From the NCBI GenBank assembly GCA_963617205.1, contig CAVEOA010000001.1, positions 1 to 64,000 on the forward strand: a stretch of DNA of 64,000 bases. The letters run 5' to 3'. The DNA comes from UBA11524 sp963617205 (GTDB taxonomy: Bacteria; Bacillota; Clostridia; Christensenellales; Aristaeellaceae). Positions within the stretch are counted from its first letter, which is position 1. Each line of letters begins with the position of its first letter. The position numbers and the translations under genes were made by a program. Shown piece after piece: positions 7,724 to 16,866 of the stretch. The notes below the pieces were generated by a model, which did no database searches, was not told the origin of the DNA, and saw only the letters and a list, made by a program, of their open reading frames with translations.

Positions 7724-9339
7724 ACGTACTCTGGACGTCTGACAATGGAGATGGGACATACCGCAATCCGGTGATTCACTGCGATTATTCGGATCCGGAC
7801 GCGATTTGCGTGGACGGCGTGTATTATCTGACAGCGTCTTCCTTCAATTACGTGCCCGGACTGCCGATTTTGACAAGCACAGATCTGGTGAACTGGACGC
7901 TGCGCAATTATGCGGTTAAGCGCATTCAGGAGAAGCGCTACGACACGCCGCAGCATGCAGACGGCATCTGGGCGCCTGCAATTCGCTATCAGGATGGGCG
8001 CTTCTATATCTTCTACGGCATGCCGGACGAGGGAATCTACATGGTCACTGCGGAAAATCCGCTGGGTGACTGGGATGCGCCGGTGCTGGTGAAGGAAGGG
8101 AAGGGGCTGATTGATCCCTGTCCGCTTTGGGACGATGATGGACGCGCGTATATCATTCATGGCTACGCGAAGAGCCGCATCGGGTTCAACAGCAGGCTTG
8201 GTATTTTTCCGATTTCAGCGGACGGCAGAACATCACTCGCGGATGATCATCTGCTCTACGACGGTACGGTGAAGCATCCGACTATCGAGGGTCCGAAGGC
8301 GTACAAGCGCGATGGCTGGTACTATATCTTTGCGCCGGCTGGCGGCGTGGCGACCGGTTGGCAGGTGTGTCTGCGCAGCAGGAGCATTTATGGTCCTTAT
8401 GAGGAAAAAGTCGTGCTCAAGCAGGGCAGCAGCGAGATCAATGGACCGCATCAGGGCGCATGGGTTGAGACAGACGAGGGCGAGGACTGGTTCATGCACT
8501 TCCAGAGCAAGGGACTGTACGGACGTGTAATGCATCTTCAGCCGATGCATTGGCAGGAGGATGGCTGGCCGTACATCGGTGTGCCGGATGAAAATCCCGT
8601 TCCTCCGGAACAGATTCCGGCTGGCATCAACTGTGAGGCGGCGGCGCTGATTGCGAATGCGGCGGACTGCGGCATCCCGGTTACAGAATATCGGAAGCCG
8701 AAGGGAACGGCAGGAGAGATTGCTGGCGAGGTCGGGGATGATGATTTCCGCAGTGCGATCGGGCTGCAATGGCAGTTTATGGCGAATCTGCAGCCGGATT
8801 TCTATCAGGTGGGTGATGGTGTGCTTCGCCTGAATGCCAAAACGCTTCCGAATGGCGGCGACAGGCTGTGGCAGTGTCCGCAGACGCTGACGCAGAAGAT
8901 TGCCTGTCCTGCGTTCTTTGCGGAGACAACCATGTCCATCGATGGGCTGCTTGCCGGTGAGCAGGCAGGCGTCGGCATGATTGGCGGACAGTACGCCTAT
9001 GCGGCGGTGCGCAGGAGCGAAGATAACGTGTCGCTCGTGTATGTCACCAGCGACGGAAGCGACCATCACGAAACGGTGCAGGAGCGCGTGACGATTGCCG
9101 ATGCACCCGTGACATTCCGCGTGACGCTCCTGCCGACATCCGATAAGACGGCAGTGGTGACATTTGAATATGCGCAGGGCAACGAATTCAAGCCGTTCGG
9201 GCAGCCGTTTGAGCCGGCGCGCCATACGTGGGTCGGCGCGAGGCTGGCGCTGTTTGCGATGCGGCTGAGCGGCGATTCGGAGGATTGCGGCTATGCGGAA
9301 TTCGGTCCGGTGACGCTGAAAGCGGTGGAGACATTATGA
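7720..9339 (+). CDS. Glycoside hydrolase family 43 with C-terminal beta-sandwich domain
   Basis: 539 residues. The start is TTG 7720, 11 bases after AGGGAGG and overlapping the upstream stop as TTGA. The first 300 residues form a five-bladed GH43 propeller with the three carboxylates: Asp25 in SDPDA, Asp132 in LIDPCPLW and Glu190 in IEGPKAY. Residues from about 325 form a concanavalin-like C-terminal domain common in the beta-xylosidase / alpha-L-arabinofuranosidase branch (GH43 subfamily 12-like). There is no signal peptide. In this setting it probably trims arabinose or galactose side chains from RG-I oligosaccharides. Subfamily and exact bond are inferred. The stop overlaps the next start as ATGA. 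Confidence 0.9.
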   Translation: MNVLWTSDNGDGTYRNPVIHCDYSDPDAICVDGVYYLTASSFNYVPGLPILTSTDLVNWTLRNYAVKRIQEKRYDTPQHADGIWAPAIRYQDGRFYIFYGMPDEGIYMVTAENPLGDWDAPVLVKEGKGLIDPCPLWDDDGRAYIIHGYAKSRIGFNSRLGIFPISADGRTSLADDHLLYDGTVKHPTIEGPKAYKRDGWYYIFAPAGGVATGWQVCLRSRSIYGPYEEKVVLKQGSSEINGPHQGAWVETDEGEDWFMHFQSKGLYGRVMHLQPMHWQEDGWPYIGVPDENPVPPEQIPAGINCEAAALIANAADCGIPVTEYRKPKGTAGEIAGEVGDDDFRSAIGLQWQFMANLQPDFYQVGDGVLRLNAKTLPNGGDRLWQCPQTLTQKIACPAFFAETTMSIDGLLAGEQAGVGMIGGQYAYAAVRRSEDNVSLVYVTSDGSDHHETVQERVTIADAPVTFRVTLLPTSDKTAVVTFEYAQGNEFKPFGQPFEPARHTWVGARLALFAMRLSGDSEDCGYAEFGPVTLKAVETL

Positions 9340-11192
9340 GCACAATTCAAGCGCTGCACGAGGCATTGCTTGCGGATGACAGAGTGGCTATCCGTGCCAT
9401 GCTGACGGCTAATCCGGCATTGGTTGATCAGGTGAATGATGACGGCGAAGCAATCAAGTTCCTTGCGGTGAAGGAATGCTCGCTGGCGACGCTGCAGAAT
9501 CTGATTGAGTATGGGCCGCGCATGAATCTGAACGACACGGACAGCAAGGGACGAGACTTCCTGCATTATGCGGCGATGTACGGAAGCACGGAAAAGTGCC
9601 GCTATCTGGTGGAGTACGGCGGCATGAGTCCGCTTCGGGGCGATTTGCAGCTCGAGACGCCGTTTGATATCGCGCATGCGCAGGGGTTTGCAGAGCTGGA
9701 AACCTACTTCGCGGATGTGATCGGCGCAACGTGGGAGAATACGTATCACAATCCGATTCGCCGCGGTTTTTATCCCGATCCGTCTGTGGTCAGGGTGGGG
9801 GACATGTATTACATGGTCAACTCCACGTTCACGTTTTTTCCGTGCATCCCGATCAGTCAAAGCCGCGACCTTGTCCATTGGCAGACGATCGGTCATGCCA
9901 TTGAGAAGGCAGAATGGTCGCATCTGGAAGGGCTCGAGGCAGGGCGTGGCTGGTGGGCGCCGGATATCTCGTATAACAACGGACGCTTCTATATCTGCGC
10001 GACGCTTCGCCTGAATGATCGGGAGGCCGTCTGCAGGCGGCAGATGGTCGTCACGTCGGACAAGCCCGAAGGTCCATACAGCGAGCCGGCATTCATCGAG
10101 GAGGACGGCATCGATCCGAGCATCTTCCACGACGAAGACGGCAGGCATTACATGCTGCTGAACCGAGGTGCACGCATCTTCGAGCTCGATGAAAGCTGCA
10201 CGCGCAAAATCTCCGATGCGAAGCTCATCCACTACGGAAATTACGGCAGAGCGCCGGAGGGACCGCATCTGCTCAAGCACAATGGCTGGTACTACCTGTT
10301 TCAGGCAGAAGGCGGCACGGGCATGGGTCACCGTGAAACGGTCAGTCGGAGCAAAACGATCTACGGTCCGTACACGCCCAGCCCGTATAACCCGCTTGTC
10401 CGGCAGACGGATGAGCGTGCTCTGCTGCAACGGTGCGGTCACGCAAAGCCGTTTTCCACGCCGGATGGGCGATGGTTCCTCTGCTACCTGTGCGGTCGTG
10501 CGTATGACGGAAAATGGACAATGATGGGACGTGAAACGGCGCTTGACCCGTTTGTATGGACGGAAGACGGCTGGCCGCTGATGAATCAGGGGAGAGGTCC
10601 GAGTGTGCAGCAGGTCTGTCCGCTTCCAGCTGCACCGATGGAGGAATGCACGGATTGGCTGACGCCGCGTCCGCCAAAGGCTGGGCAAATCGCGTGGCAG
10701 AAGGATGCTTTGACGATTCGGGGCGACAGTGCACCGATGTCAGATACAGCTTGCCGGTCGATTGTGCTGCGACGGCAGACGGCTTTTGAATTCACATTTC
10801 AGACAACGATGGACATTCCGCAGGATGACGGCGAGTGTGGAATCGTCTGCTATTATGATGAGCGCTCGTTTGTGAGGCTTGGCGTCCGGAAGGATCAGCT
10901 TTGCCTGATGTCACAGATTGGTCAGAACCATGCCGACAAAATGCTGATGGTCGATGGTATGGAGAAGATGAAGAGCATCACGCTGCTGTGCCGCACGGAG
11001 GGACTCAAGCACAGCTTTTCCTATGTGCAGGGCGACAAGGAGTATGAACTGGCATCACTGGACAATGTCACATGGCTGTCCGATGAGGGAGTCGAGGGTG
11101 GCAAGCGCTTTACAGGCGCGATGGTCGGCGTATTTGTCATCGCGACAACAGGCGTCTTTCGGGAAATTGCCTACAAGGAGGGAAATATATGA
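9336..11192 (+). CDS. Ankyrin-repeat / glycoside hydrolase family 43 fusion
   Basis: 618 residues from ATG 9336, which overlaps the upstream stop. Residues about 1-135 are ankyrin-like: DDRVAIRAMLTANPALVDQVNDDG, then LQNLIEYG, GRDFLHYAAMYGSTEKCRYL and TPFDIAHAQGFAELETYF, which have the helix-turn-helix spacing of ANK repeats. Residues about 138-430 are GH43 with intact Asp148 (YPDPS), Asp260 (IDPSIF) and Glu308 (EGPHL). The rest is a C-terminal beta-sandwich (about 465-615). There is no signal peptide. It is probably an intracellular exo-acting arabinosidase, galactosidase or xylosidase in RG-I breakdown. The ankyrin part may mediate protein contact; its partner is unknown. An ankyrin domain on a GH43 enzyme is uncommon. 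The reading frame is continuous through the junction. Confidence 0.87.
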   Translation: MSTIQALHEALLADDRVAIRAMLTANPALVDQVNDDGEAIKFLAVKECSLATLQNLIEYGPRMNLNDTDSKGRDFLHYAAMYGSTEKCRYLVEYGGMSPLRGDLQLETPFDIAHAQGFAELETYFADVIGATWENTYHNPIRRGFYPDPSVVRVGDMYYMVNSTFTFFPCIPISQSRDLVHWQTIGHAIEKAEWSHLEGLEAGRGWWAPDISYNNGRFYICATLRLNDREAVCRRQMVVTSDKPEGPYSEPAFIEEDGIDPSIFHDEDGRHYMLLNRGARIFELDESCTRKISDAKLIHYGNYGRAPEGPHLLKHNGWYYLFQAEGGTGMGHRETVSRSKTIYGPYTPSPYNPLVRQTDERALLQRCGHAKPFSTPDGRWFLCYLCGRAYDGKWTMMGRETALDPFVWTEDGWPLMNQGRGPSVQQVCPLPAAPMEECTDWLTPRPPKAGQIAWQKDALTIRGDSAPMSDTACRSIVLRRQTAFEFTFQTTMDIPQDDGECGIVCYYDERSFVRLGVRKDQLCLMSQIGQNHADKMLMVDGMEKMKSITLLCRTEGLKHSFSYVQGDKEYELASLDNVTWLSDEGVEGGKRFTGAMVGVFVIATTGVFREIAYKEGNI

Positions 11193-12532
11193 CGCATGTG
11201 TCGTCAACGTCAATCCTCCGCATGCTGGAACGGCTTGAAGGCGTTTGCATGCATGGCTTTGAGCTGCACGTCGGCGGAAAAATCGCTGCGGAAGGCTACT
11301 GGAAGCCGTTCTGCAAGGGTCAGCCGCACCGGATGTATTCCGTCAGCAAGAGCGTGGTGTCCATTGCTATCGGCATACTGATGAGTGAAGGAAAGCTGTC
11401 GCTTGAGGACAAAATCACGGATTACTTTCCGGAATATGTGCCGGATGCGCCTGATGGGCGGTTGATGCGGCTGACCATCCGCGATATGCTGCGCATGGCG
11501 ACATGTCATGCGAATACGACCTATCGCGAGGGTGTCGATGACAACTGGGCGAAAACGTTCTTCAAGGTACCGCCAACGCATGAGCCGGGGACGATGTTCA
11601 ACTACGACACGTCCTGCTCGCAGGTGCTTGCCGCGCTGGTACAGAAGCTGAGCGGTCAGCCGTTGCTTGATTTTCTGCAGGAACGGCTGTTTAAACCGCT
11701 GGGCTTTGAGGACGAAGTGCGCTGGCTGAAGGATCCGTCCGGCGTGCCGCAGGGTGGAACAGGGCTGATCATGTCGCTGCGGGATCTCGGCAAGCTGGGA
11801 CGGTGCGTCATGAACGGCGGCGATGGGTTGATTCCGGCGGACTACATCCGTCAAGCGACATCGCGTCAGATTCTGACCTACGCGCAGACGCCGCGTGAGG
11901 AGCAATACGGCTACGGCTATCAGTTCTGGAGGATGCGCTGCGGCTGGGCGATGTACGGCATGGGTGGACAGTACGTGATTGCATGTCCAGAAAAGGACGT
12001 AATGCTATGTACCATTGCCGATACGCGCCTGCAAGGCAATGTGCAAATGATATGCGATGCGTTCTTCGAGGAAATCATTGCGCATGTCGGTGAAGAGGGC
12101 AATCCCGCGGATGATGCACGCCTGCAGGCAGCGCTGAGCAATCTGAAGGTGCTGGCGGTAAAGCACTGCGGCGGCGAATGGATTTCTGATACAGAGCGCT
12201 ACGCGATGCAGGGCGATTCACCGCTTCAGCAGGTGGAGCTTTCTGCGGACAGCATGACGCTATATTGGCAGGACAAGATGGAACGTCTGCATTGGGAAGG
12301 CTTCGGCAAATGCACGCCCGGGCAGTGGTCGGACGGTGTGCCGACGCTCACAAGCGCAGGGCTGACGGAGGATGGTGCGCTTCACGTGCGCGTACAGCAA
12401 ATCGGCGATGCACCGTGCGGCGCGGAAATTGCCTGCTACCGGAAGGAAGGCAGCATCAGCCTGCGTATGAGGAAGTGCTCAAATCCGGCAACGAACCGCT
12501 ACGAGGGCATTTTCTGGGGCGTTAAGGTATAA
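11189..12532 (+). CDS. Serine hydrolase, beta-lactamase / penicillin-binding-protein fold
   Basis: 447 residues. ATG 11189 overlaps the previous stop as ATGA and follows AAGGAGGG. The class C beta-lactamase-like core is clear: the catalytic SxxK is Ser51-Lys54 (MYSVSKSVVSIAIGILMSEGKL), followed by LTIRDMLRMATCH and a YDTS motif in place of YxN. There is no signal peptide, so a cell-wall role is unlikely. Proteins of this group in sugar-utilisation loci often act as esterases, and here it could remove acyl groups from pectic oligosaccharides. That function is inferred from context. It is the last of four overlapping genes. Confidence 0.82.
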   Translation: MTHVSSTSILRMLERLEGVCMHGFELHVGGKIAAEGYWKPFCKGQPHRMYSVSKSVVSIAIGILMSEGKLSLEDKITDYFPEYVPDAPDGRLMRLTIRDMLRMATCHANTTYREGVDDNWAKTFFKVPPTHEPGTMFNYDTSCSQVLAALVQKLSGQPLLDFLQERLFKPLGFEDEVRWLKDPSGVPQGGTGLIMSLRDLGKLGRCVMNGGDGLIPADYIRQATSRQILTYAQTPREEQYGYGYQFWRMRCGWAMYGMGGQYVIACPEKDVMLCTIADTRLQGNVQMICDAFFEEIIAHVGEEGNPADDARLQAALSNLKVLAVKHCGGEWISDTERYAMQGDSPLQQVELSADSMTLYWQDKMERLHWEGFGKCTPGQWSDGVPTLTSAGLTEDGALHVRVQQIGDAPCGAEIACYRKEGSISLRMRKCSNPATNRYEGIFWGVKV

Positions 12533-12559
12533 AAAAGGCGCAGGATTTTCTCCTGCGTC
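12531..12559 (-). terminator. Terminator of the MATE gene
   Basis: On the minus strand, the stem CGCAGGA/TCCTGCG with a 5-base loop is followed by CCTTTTTTA. It touches the stop codon of the converging serine hydrolase gene and may end both transcripts. Confidence 0.75.
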
Positions 12560-12567
12560 GAAGGAAA

Positions 12568-13938
12568 TCAGTCGTCAAGCTTGAGCGTAGATTTCTTCCA
12601 GATTTTCGTGAAGTAGAGCGCAAGCAGAATCGCTGCGGCAAGTCCGTTCGACACGACGACGGAATACCAGATGCTCCGAACGCCCAGATGCAGCACATTC
12701 TCGCAGAAGGCGATGGTGGCGAAGCGGAAAACCCACAGACGCGCAACATCGACTGCGACCGGAAGCGCCGTATGACCGCTGCCCTGGAACAATCCGCACG
12801 TCGCGTCGTGAACGCTGTTTGTCCAGCACCAGAACGAAATGATGGACAGGTAATCTGCTGCGAGTGGAATGACACCCGCCTCGTCTGTAAAGATGCTGAC
12901 AATGGCAGTCGACACGGCCGGGCGAGAGAGGATGAGTCCGCCGACCAGCAGGAAGGCCAGTGCCATGAAAACGCTCAGCTTGTAGCACTTTTCGGCACGT
13001 TCAGGCTGCTTTGCGCCAATGTTCTGCGCGACGATGGTGCTCACGGCGCTGCCGATGCCGGTGGAAGGCATGGAAAGCAACCCGTTAATCTTGTTGGCAA
13101 TGCCATATGCAGCCATTGCCATCTTGCCGTAGTAGTTGACATTGCGCGACATCAGGATGAAGCCGAACTGCATGAAGCTGGAGCCGAGCGCTGTCGGCAG
13201 ACCGATGCGGACGATGTCGCAGAGGCAGGTCTTGTCAGGGCGGAGATACTGCCGTTCAAAGCAGATCGGCTCATCGCGGCGGGTGCACAGCAGTACAAAG
13301 GCAATGCTCGCTGGAATGAGCTTCGCCAGCACGGTTGCAAGCGCGGCACCGGCGGAATTCAGATGAAACGTGAGCATCAGCAGCGGGTCAAGCACCATGT
13401 TTGCCAGAATGCCGAGCAGATTCAGCAGCATCGGGCGCACTGTGTCGCCTTGTGACTGCCGAATTGCCTGATAAATGTTCACCATGAACAGGAACGGCAT
13501 ATCGAGGATGACGATGCGCATGTAGATAACGGCATGCTCGTAGTAATCCTGCGTTGCGCCCATCCAGCTGACAATGGCAGGTGTTGTTATTGCCATCACG
13601 ACGGCGCAGAAGACGGCGAAGAGCATCGCAACGCTGAAAATCTGATTGGCAATTTTCTTTGCCTGTTCTGCTTTGCCTGCGCCGATGTATTGGCTGATCA
13701 TGACTGCGCCGGCGACGGTTACGCCGCTGCCGAAGCTGACAACCGTGCTCTGCACCGGGCTGACGAGGTTGATAGCCGCGAGGTAATCAACACCGAGCTT
13801 GCCGAGCCAGAAGGTGTCGGTCATGTTATACATCGTTTGCAGGAAGCTGTTGGCGACGACGGGAATCGCGATGGAAAAAACGGCCTTAACGAGCGAGCCG
13901 TGCAGAATCAGCGCAGGATTTCCTTTCGTGTTTTTCAT
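12568..13938 (-). CDS. MATE-family efflux transporter
   Basis: 456 residues with about 12 membrane helices in two homologous halves. ATG 13938 is chosen for its GAGGAGG site (spacing 7); the longer open frame to 13980 lacks one. Conserved MATE features include IPVVANSFLQTMYNMTDTFWLGKLG near residue 20-45 and QYIGAGKAEQAKKIANQ in the first half. It would export cationic or small organic compounds using a Na+ or H+ gradient. A -10 box TATAAT lies upstream (13979-13984, minus strand) with a poor -35. It sits inside the pectin locus but on the opposite strand, so a link to pectin use is not shown. Confidence 0.92.
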   Translation of the reverse strand: MKNTKGNPALILHGSLVKAVFSIAIPVVANSFLQTMYNMTDTFWLGKLGVDYLAAINLVSPVQSTVVSFGSGVTVAGAVMISQYIGAGKAEQAKKIANQIFSVAMLFAVFCAVVMAITTPAIVSWMGATQDYYEHAVIYMRIVILDMPFLFMVNIYQAIRQSQGDTVRPMLLNLLGILANMVLDPLLMLTFHLNSAGAALATVLAKLIPASIAFVLLCTRRDEPICFERQYLRPDKTCLCDIVRIGLPTALGSSFMQFGFILMSRNVNYYGKMAMAAYGIANKINGLLSMPSTGIGSAVSTIVAQNIGAKQPERAEKCYKLSVFMALAFLLVGGLILSRPAVSTAIVSIFTDEAGVIPLAADYLSIISFWCWTNSVHDATCGLFQGSGHTALPVAVDVARLWVFRFATIAFCENVLHLGVRSIWYSVVVSNGLAAAILLALYFTKIWKKSTLKLDD

Positions 13939-14094
13939 GCGTGACCTCCTCAGAATGTTCAACTTCAGGGAACGATTCATTATACAGCTTTTTTTTCCAA
14001 AATGAAAGCACTATCATGACAAAAACAAGGGATTTTCGCAAATTTTCGGTAAAATAAAAAAAGAGCGGGTCATCCCGCAGAAGGAGTAATTGGA

Positions 14095-15186
14095 ATGGAC
14101 GTTCAGCAGTACTTTCAGCATTATCTGGCAGGATATGCGCCCTACAAGAAGTATTGGAACTACGAGGACGGCTGTATCCTGAAGGCATGCATTGACCTGT
14201 ATCAGGCGACGGGAGACCGTCTGTACCGCGACTTCGTGATTGACTACGTGTCTGCCTACGTCGATGAGGACGGCAAAATCATCAATTACGAAATGCGGCA
14301 GTACAACATTGATTCCATCAACAGCGGCAAGGCGCTTTTCTTCGCGTATGACGAGACGGGGGAGGAACGTTACCGCAAGGCGATTGAGTTTCATATGCAG
14401 CGACTTCGTGAGCATCCGCGGTGCGCATGCGGCAATTTTTGGCATAAGCAGCTGTATCCGAACCAGATTTGGCTGGATGGGCTGTATATGGCGCAGCCGT
14501 TCTATATGGCGTACGAGGCGAAGTTCGACGGCATGGCGAATGTTGCAGATATCGTCAGTCAGTTCAAAAATGTGCGCAAGTACCTCTACAATGCCGAGAA
14601 GGGCTTGAATTACCACGCGTATGACGAGGCAAAAGTGCAGTTCTGGGCAGACAAGGAAACCGGGTTGTCGAAGAATTTCTGGCTGCGTTCGACCGGTTGG
14701 TACCTGATGGCGCTGATTGACTGCATTGGGCTGTGCTCCGAGCAGCTTTATGAGCATTACCGCACACTGGTGGACATCTTCCGCGAGAGCATGCGCGGCG
14801 TGCTGCAGTATCAGGCGGCAGACGGGCTGTTCTATCAGGTGATTGATCATCCGGAAGCGGAAGGCAACTACACGGAAACATCCGGCTCTTCGATGATCGC
14901 CTACAGCCTGCTCAAGGGCGTTCGGCTTGGCGTGCTTGATGCGGAGAAGTATCTGCCCATCGGTCAGCAGGTGTTCGAGAGCCTCGTCAACAACAAGCTC
15001 AAGGCAGAGGAGGACGGGGTGGTTCGTCTGACGGATATCTGCTGGGTGGCAGGACTCGGACCGGACAAGAATCCGCAGCGTGACGGGTCTGTTGCGTACT
15101 ACCTGTCTGAACCGAAGAAGTCGGATGACAGCAAGGGTGTCGGCCCGTTCATGATGGCGTACAGCGAATACATTCGGACAAAGTGA
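14095..15186 (+). CDS. Unsaturated rhamnogalacturonyl hydrolase, GH105 (YteR/YesR-like)
   Basis: 363 residues from ATG 14095, with AAGGAG upstream. The (alpha/alpha)6 barrel family is recognised from NYEDGCILKACIDLY, NSGKALFFAY, QIWLDGLYMAQPFYM and the late SGSSMIAYSLLKGVRLG motif. Asp128 in WLDG is the equivalent of the catalytic Asp143 of YteR. The family hydrates the double bond left by rhamnogalacturonan lyases, freeing rhamnose and an unsaturated uronate. No secretion signal is visible, so the substrate is an imported unsaturated disaccharide. The GH28 gene starts 11 bp downstream, so they form a two-gene unit. Confidence 0.92.
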   Translation: MDVQQYFQHYLAGYAPYKKYWNYEDGCILKACIDLYQATGDRLYRDFVIDYVSAYVDEDGKIINYEMRQYNIDSINSGKALFFAYDETGEERYRKAIEFHMQRLREHPRCACGNFWHKQLYPNQIWLDGLYMAQPFYMAYEAKFDGMANVADIVSQFKNVRKYLYNAEKGLNYHAYDEAKVQFWADKETGLSKNFWLRSTGWYLMALIDCIGLCSEQLYEHYRTLVDIFRESMRGVLQYQAADGLFYQVIDHPEAEGNYTETSGSSMIAYSLLKGVRLGVLDAEKYLPIGQQVFESLVNNKLKAEEDGVVRLTDICWVAGLGPDKNPQRDGSVAYYLSEPKKSDDSKGVGPFMMAYSEYIRTK

Positions 15187-15197
15187 GGAGTATGGCG

Positions 15198-16745
15198 ATG
15201 AAGATTCAAATGATGGTTGTTGAAGCGCGCAGCGCTTCCTTTCAGATGGAAGACGGCGGACTGTATCAGACGATGAAGCCGTATCGCATTTACCTGAATG
15301 GTCAGGAGGTTTGCACGATGGACACGGTTGTGACATCGCTGTTTCATCTGCAGCCGGATACGGAATACACGCTGACGGTGTGCGATGGCGAAGACACGGT
15401 TGGGCAGTGCAATTTCCGCACAAAGCGGGAGAGCTATACGCTCAATGTCAGGCAGTTTGGCGCGGTCGGCGACGGCGTGCATGACGATACCGCGGCGATT
15501 CAGACGGCTATCCTGTATTGTCCGCCAGACGGGCGCGTGCTGATTCCGGCAGGTCATTACCGCGTGCTGCCGCTGACGCTCAAGAGCCATCTGCGTCTTG
15601 AAATCGCGAAGGATGCGGTGCTGCAGCTCGAAACAGACCGCAGCAAATTTCCGATTCTGCCCGGCATGATTTTATCATACGATGAAACGGACGATTTGAA
15701 CCTCGGTACGTGGGAAGGCAATCCGCTGGATATGTACGCGGCGATGGTGAATGCTGTCGATGCCGAGGATATCGTGCTGTACGGTGAAGGCGTGCTGGAC
15801 GGTCAGGGCGACAAGAGCGATTGGTGGGTAAACTGCAAGCAGCGGCGCGGCGCCTGGCGTCCGAGGATGCTGTTCCTGAATCACTGCCGCAATGTGACGG
15901 TGCAGGGCGTGACGTTCTGCAACTCGCCTTCGTGGCATCTGCAGCCGTATTTCTCCTCTGATCTGCGTTTTGTGAACATCCATGTGAATGCGCCGGCGAA
16001 CAGCCCGAATACGGATGGCTTTGACCCGGAAAGCTGCGACGATATTCTGCTGGCAGGAGCGCATTTCTCGTTGGGCGATGACTGCATCGCCATCAAGTCC
16101 GGCAAACTGTATATGGGTCATCGGTATAAGAAGCCTTGCCGGAATATCGAAATCAGCCATTGCCTGATGGAAAACGGTCACGGCGGCATGACGTGCGGCA
16201 GCGAAATGGCTGGCGGCATTGAGCATGTCCATCTGCATGATTGTCTGATGCGCAACACAGACCGGGGTCTGCGTGTCAAGACGCGGCGCGGACGTGGTGA
16301 ACAGGGCGTGATTGATGACATCACATTCGAGCATGTTGTTATGGAGCATGTGGGAACGCCGTATGTTGTCAATTGCATGTACTTCTGTGACCCGGACGGC
16401 AAGAGCGAGTATGTACAGAGCCGCGAAAAGCAGCCGGTTGATGAGCGTACGCCGCGCATTGGAAAAATCGCCTTCCGCAACGTCAAGGCAACGGACGTGA
16501 CCTGTGCGGGCTACTTCCTCGGTTTGCCGGAGCAGCCGATTGAAGCGATTGCCATGGAGAATGTGTCCATTGCCTGCGATGAAAATGCGTCACCCATGCA
16601 GCCCGCGATGGCAGGCGGCGTGCCGCGCGTATCCCGCAAAGGGCTGACGGCCATCAACGTGGGCAAAATCATGATGAAGGATGTCAGCATCACAGGCCAT
16701 AAGGGCGCAATGCTCGAATGTGAGAATGTCGGCGAGGTTGAGTGA
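15198..16745 (+). CDS. Glycoside hydrolase family 28 (polygalacturonase-type) with N-terminal Fn3-like domain
   Basis: 515 residues. ATG 15198 is chosen because GAGGAG lies seven bases upstream; ATG 15192 would be too close. Residues about 1-80 look like a fibronectin-III-like domain that ends in FRTKRESYTLNV. The rest is a right-handed beta-helix starting VRQFGAVGDGVHDDTAAIQ. The GH28 catalytic set is intact: Asp273 in NTDGFD, Asp294-Asp295 in GDDC, His328 in GHGG, and RGLRVKTRRGRG. It hydrolyses galacturonate linkages in homogalacturonan or RG-I. Without a signal peptide it is most likely an exo-acting enzyme on imported oligosaccharides; exo mode and exact substrate are inferred. Confidence 0.9.
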   Translation: MKIQMMVVEARSASFQMEDGGLYQTMKPYRIYLNGQEVCTMDTVVTSLFHLQPDTEYTLTVCDGEDTVGQCNFRTKRESYTLNVRQFGAVGDGVHDDTAAIQTAILYCPPDGRVLIPAGHYRVLPLTLKSHLRLEIAKDAVLQLETDRSKFPILPGMILSYDETDDLNLGTWEGNPLDMYAAMVNAVDAEDIVLYGEGVLDGQGDKSDWWVNCKQRRGAWRPRMLFLNHCRNVTVQGVTFCNSPSWHLQPYFSSDLRFVNIHVNAPANSPNTDGFDPESCDDILLAGAHFSLGDDCIAIKSGKLYMGHRYKKPCRNIEISHCLMENGHGGMTCGSEMAGGIEHVHLHDCLMRNTDRGLRVKTRRGRGEQGVIDDITFEHVVMEHVGTPYVVNCMYFCDPDGKSEYVQSREKQPVDERTPRIGKIAFRNVKATDVTCAGYFLGLPEQPIEAIAMENVSIACDENASPMQPAMAGGVPRVSRKGLTAINVGKIMMKDVSITGHKGAMLECENVGEVE

Positions 16746-16787
16746 AAAGCGCAACAGACAGCGTGCAATTGTAAGTTGCTTTAGGGA

Positions 16788-16816
16788 TTCACAGAAGCGG
16801 CGGCTTGTGATATAAT
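16788..16816 (+). promoter_or_regulatory. Promoter of pyruvate kinase gene
   Basis: TTCACA (16788-16793), a 17-bp spacer and a perfect TATAAT (16811-16816). It lies 50 bp before the pyk start and just after the GH28 gene, marking pyk as a separate transcription unit. Confidence 0.75.
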
Positions 16817-16866
16817 AGCATGGGTTTCGCCATCGAGGATGGGAATTTATGAATGGAGGTTGCCTG

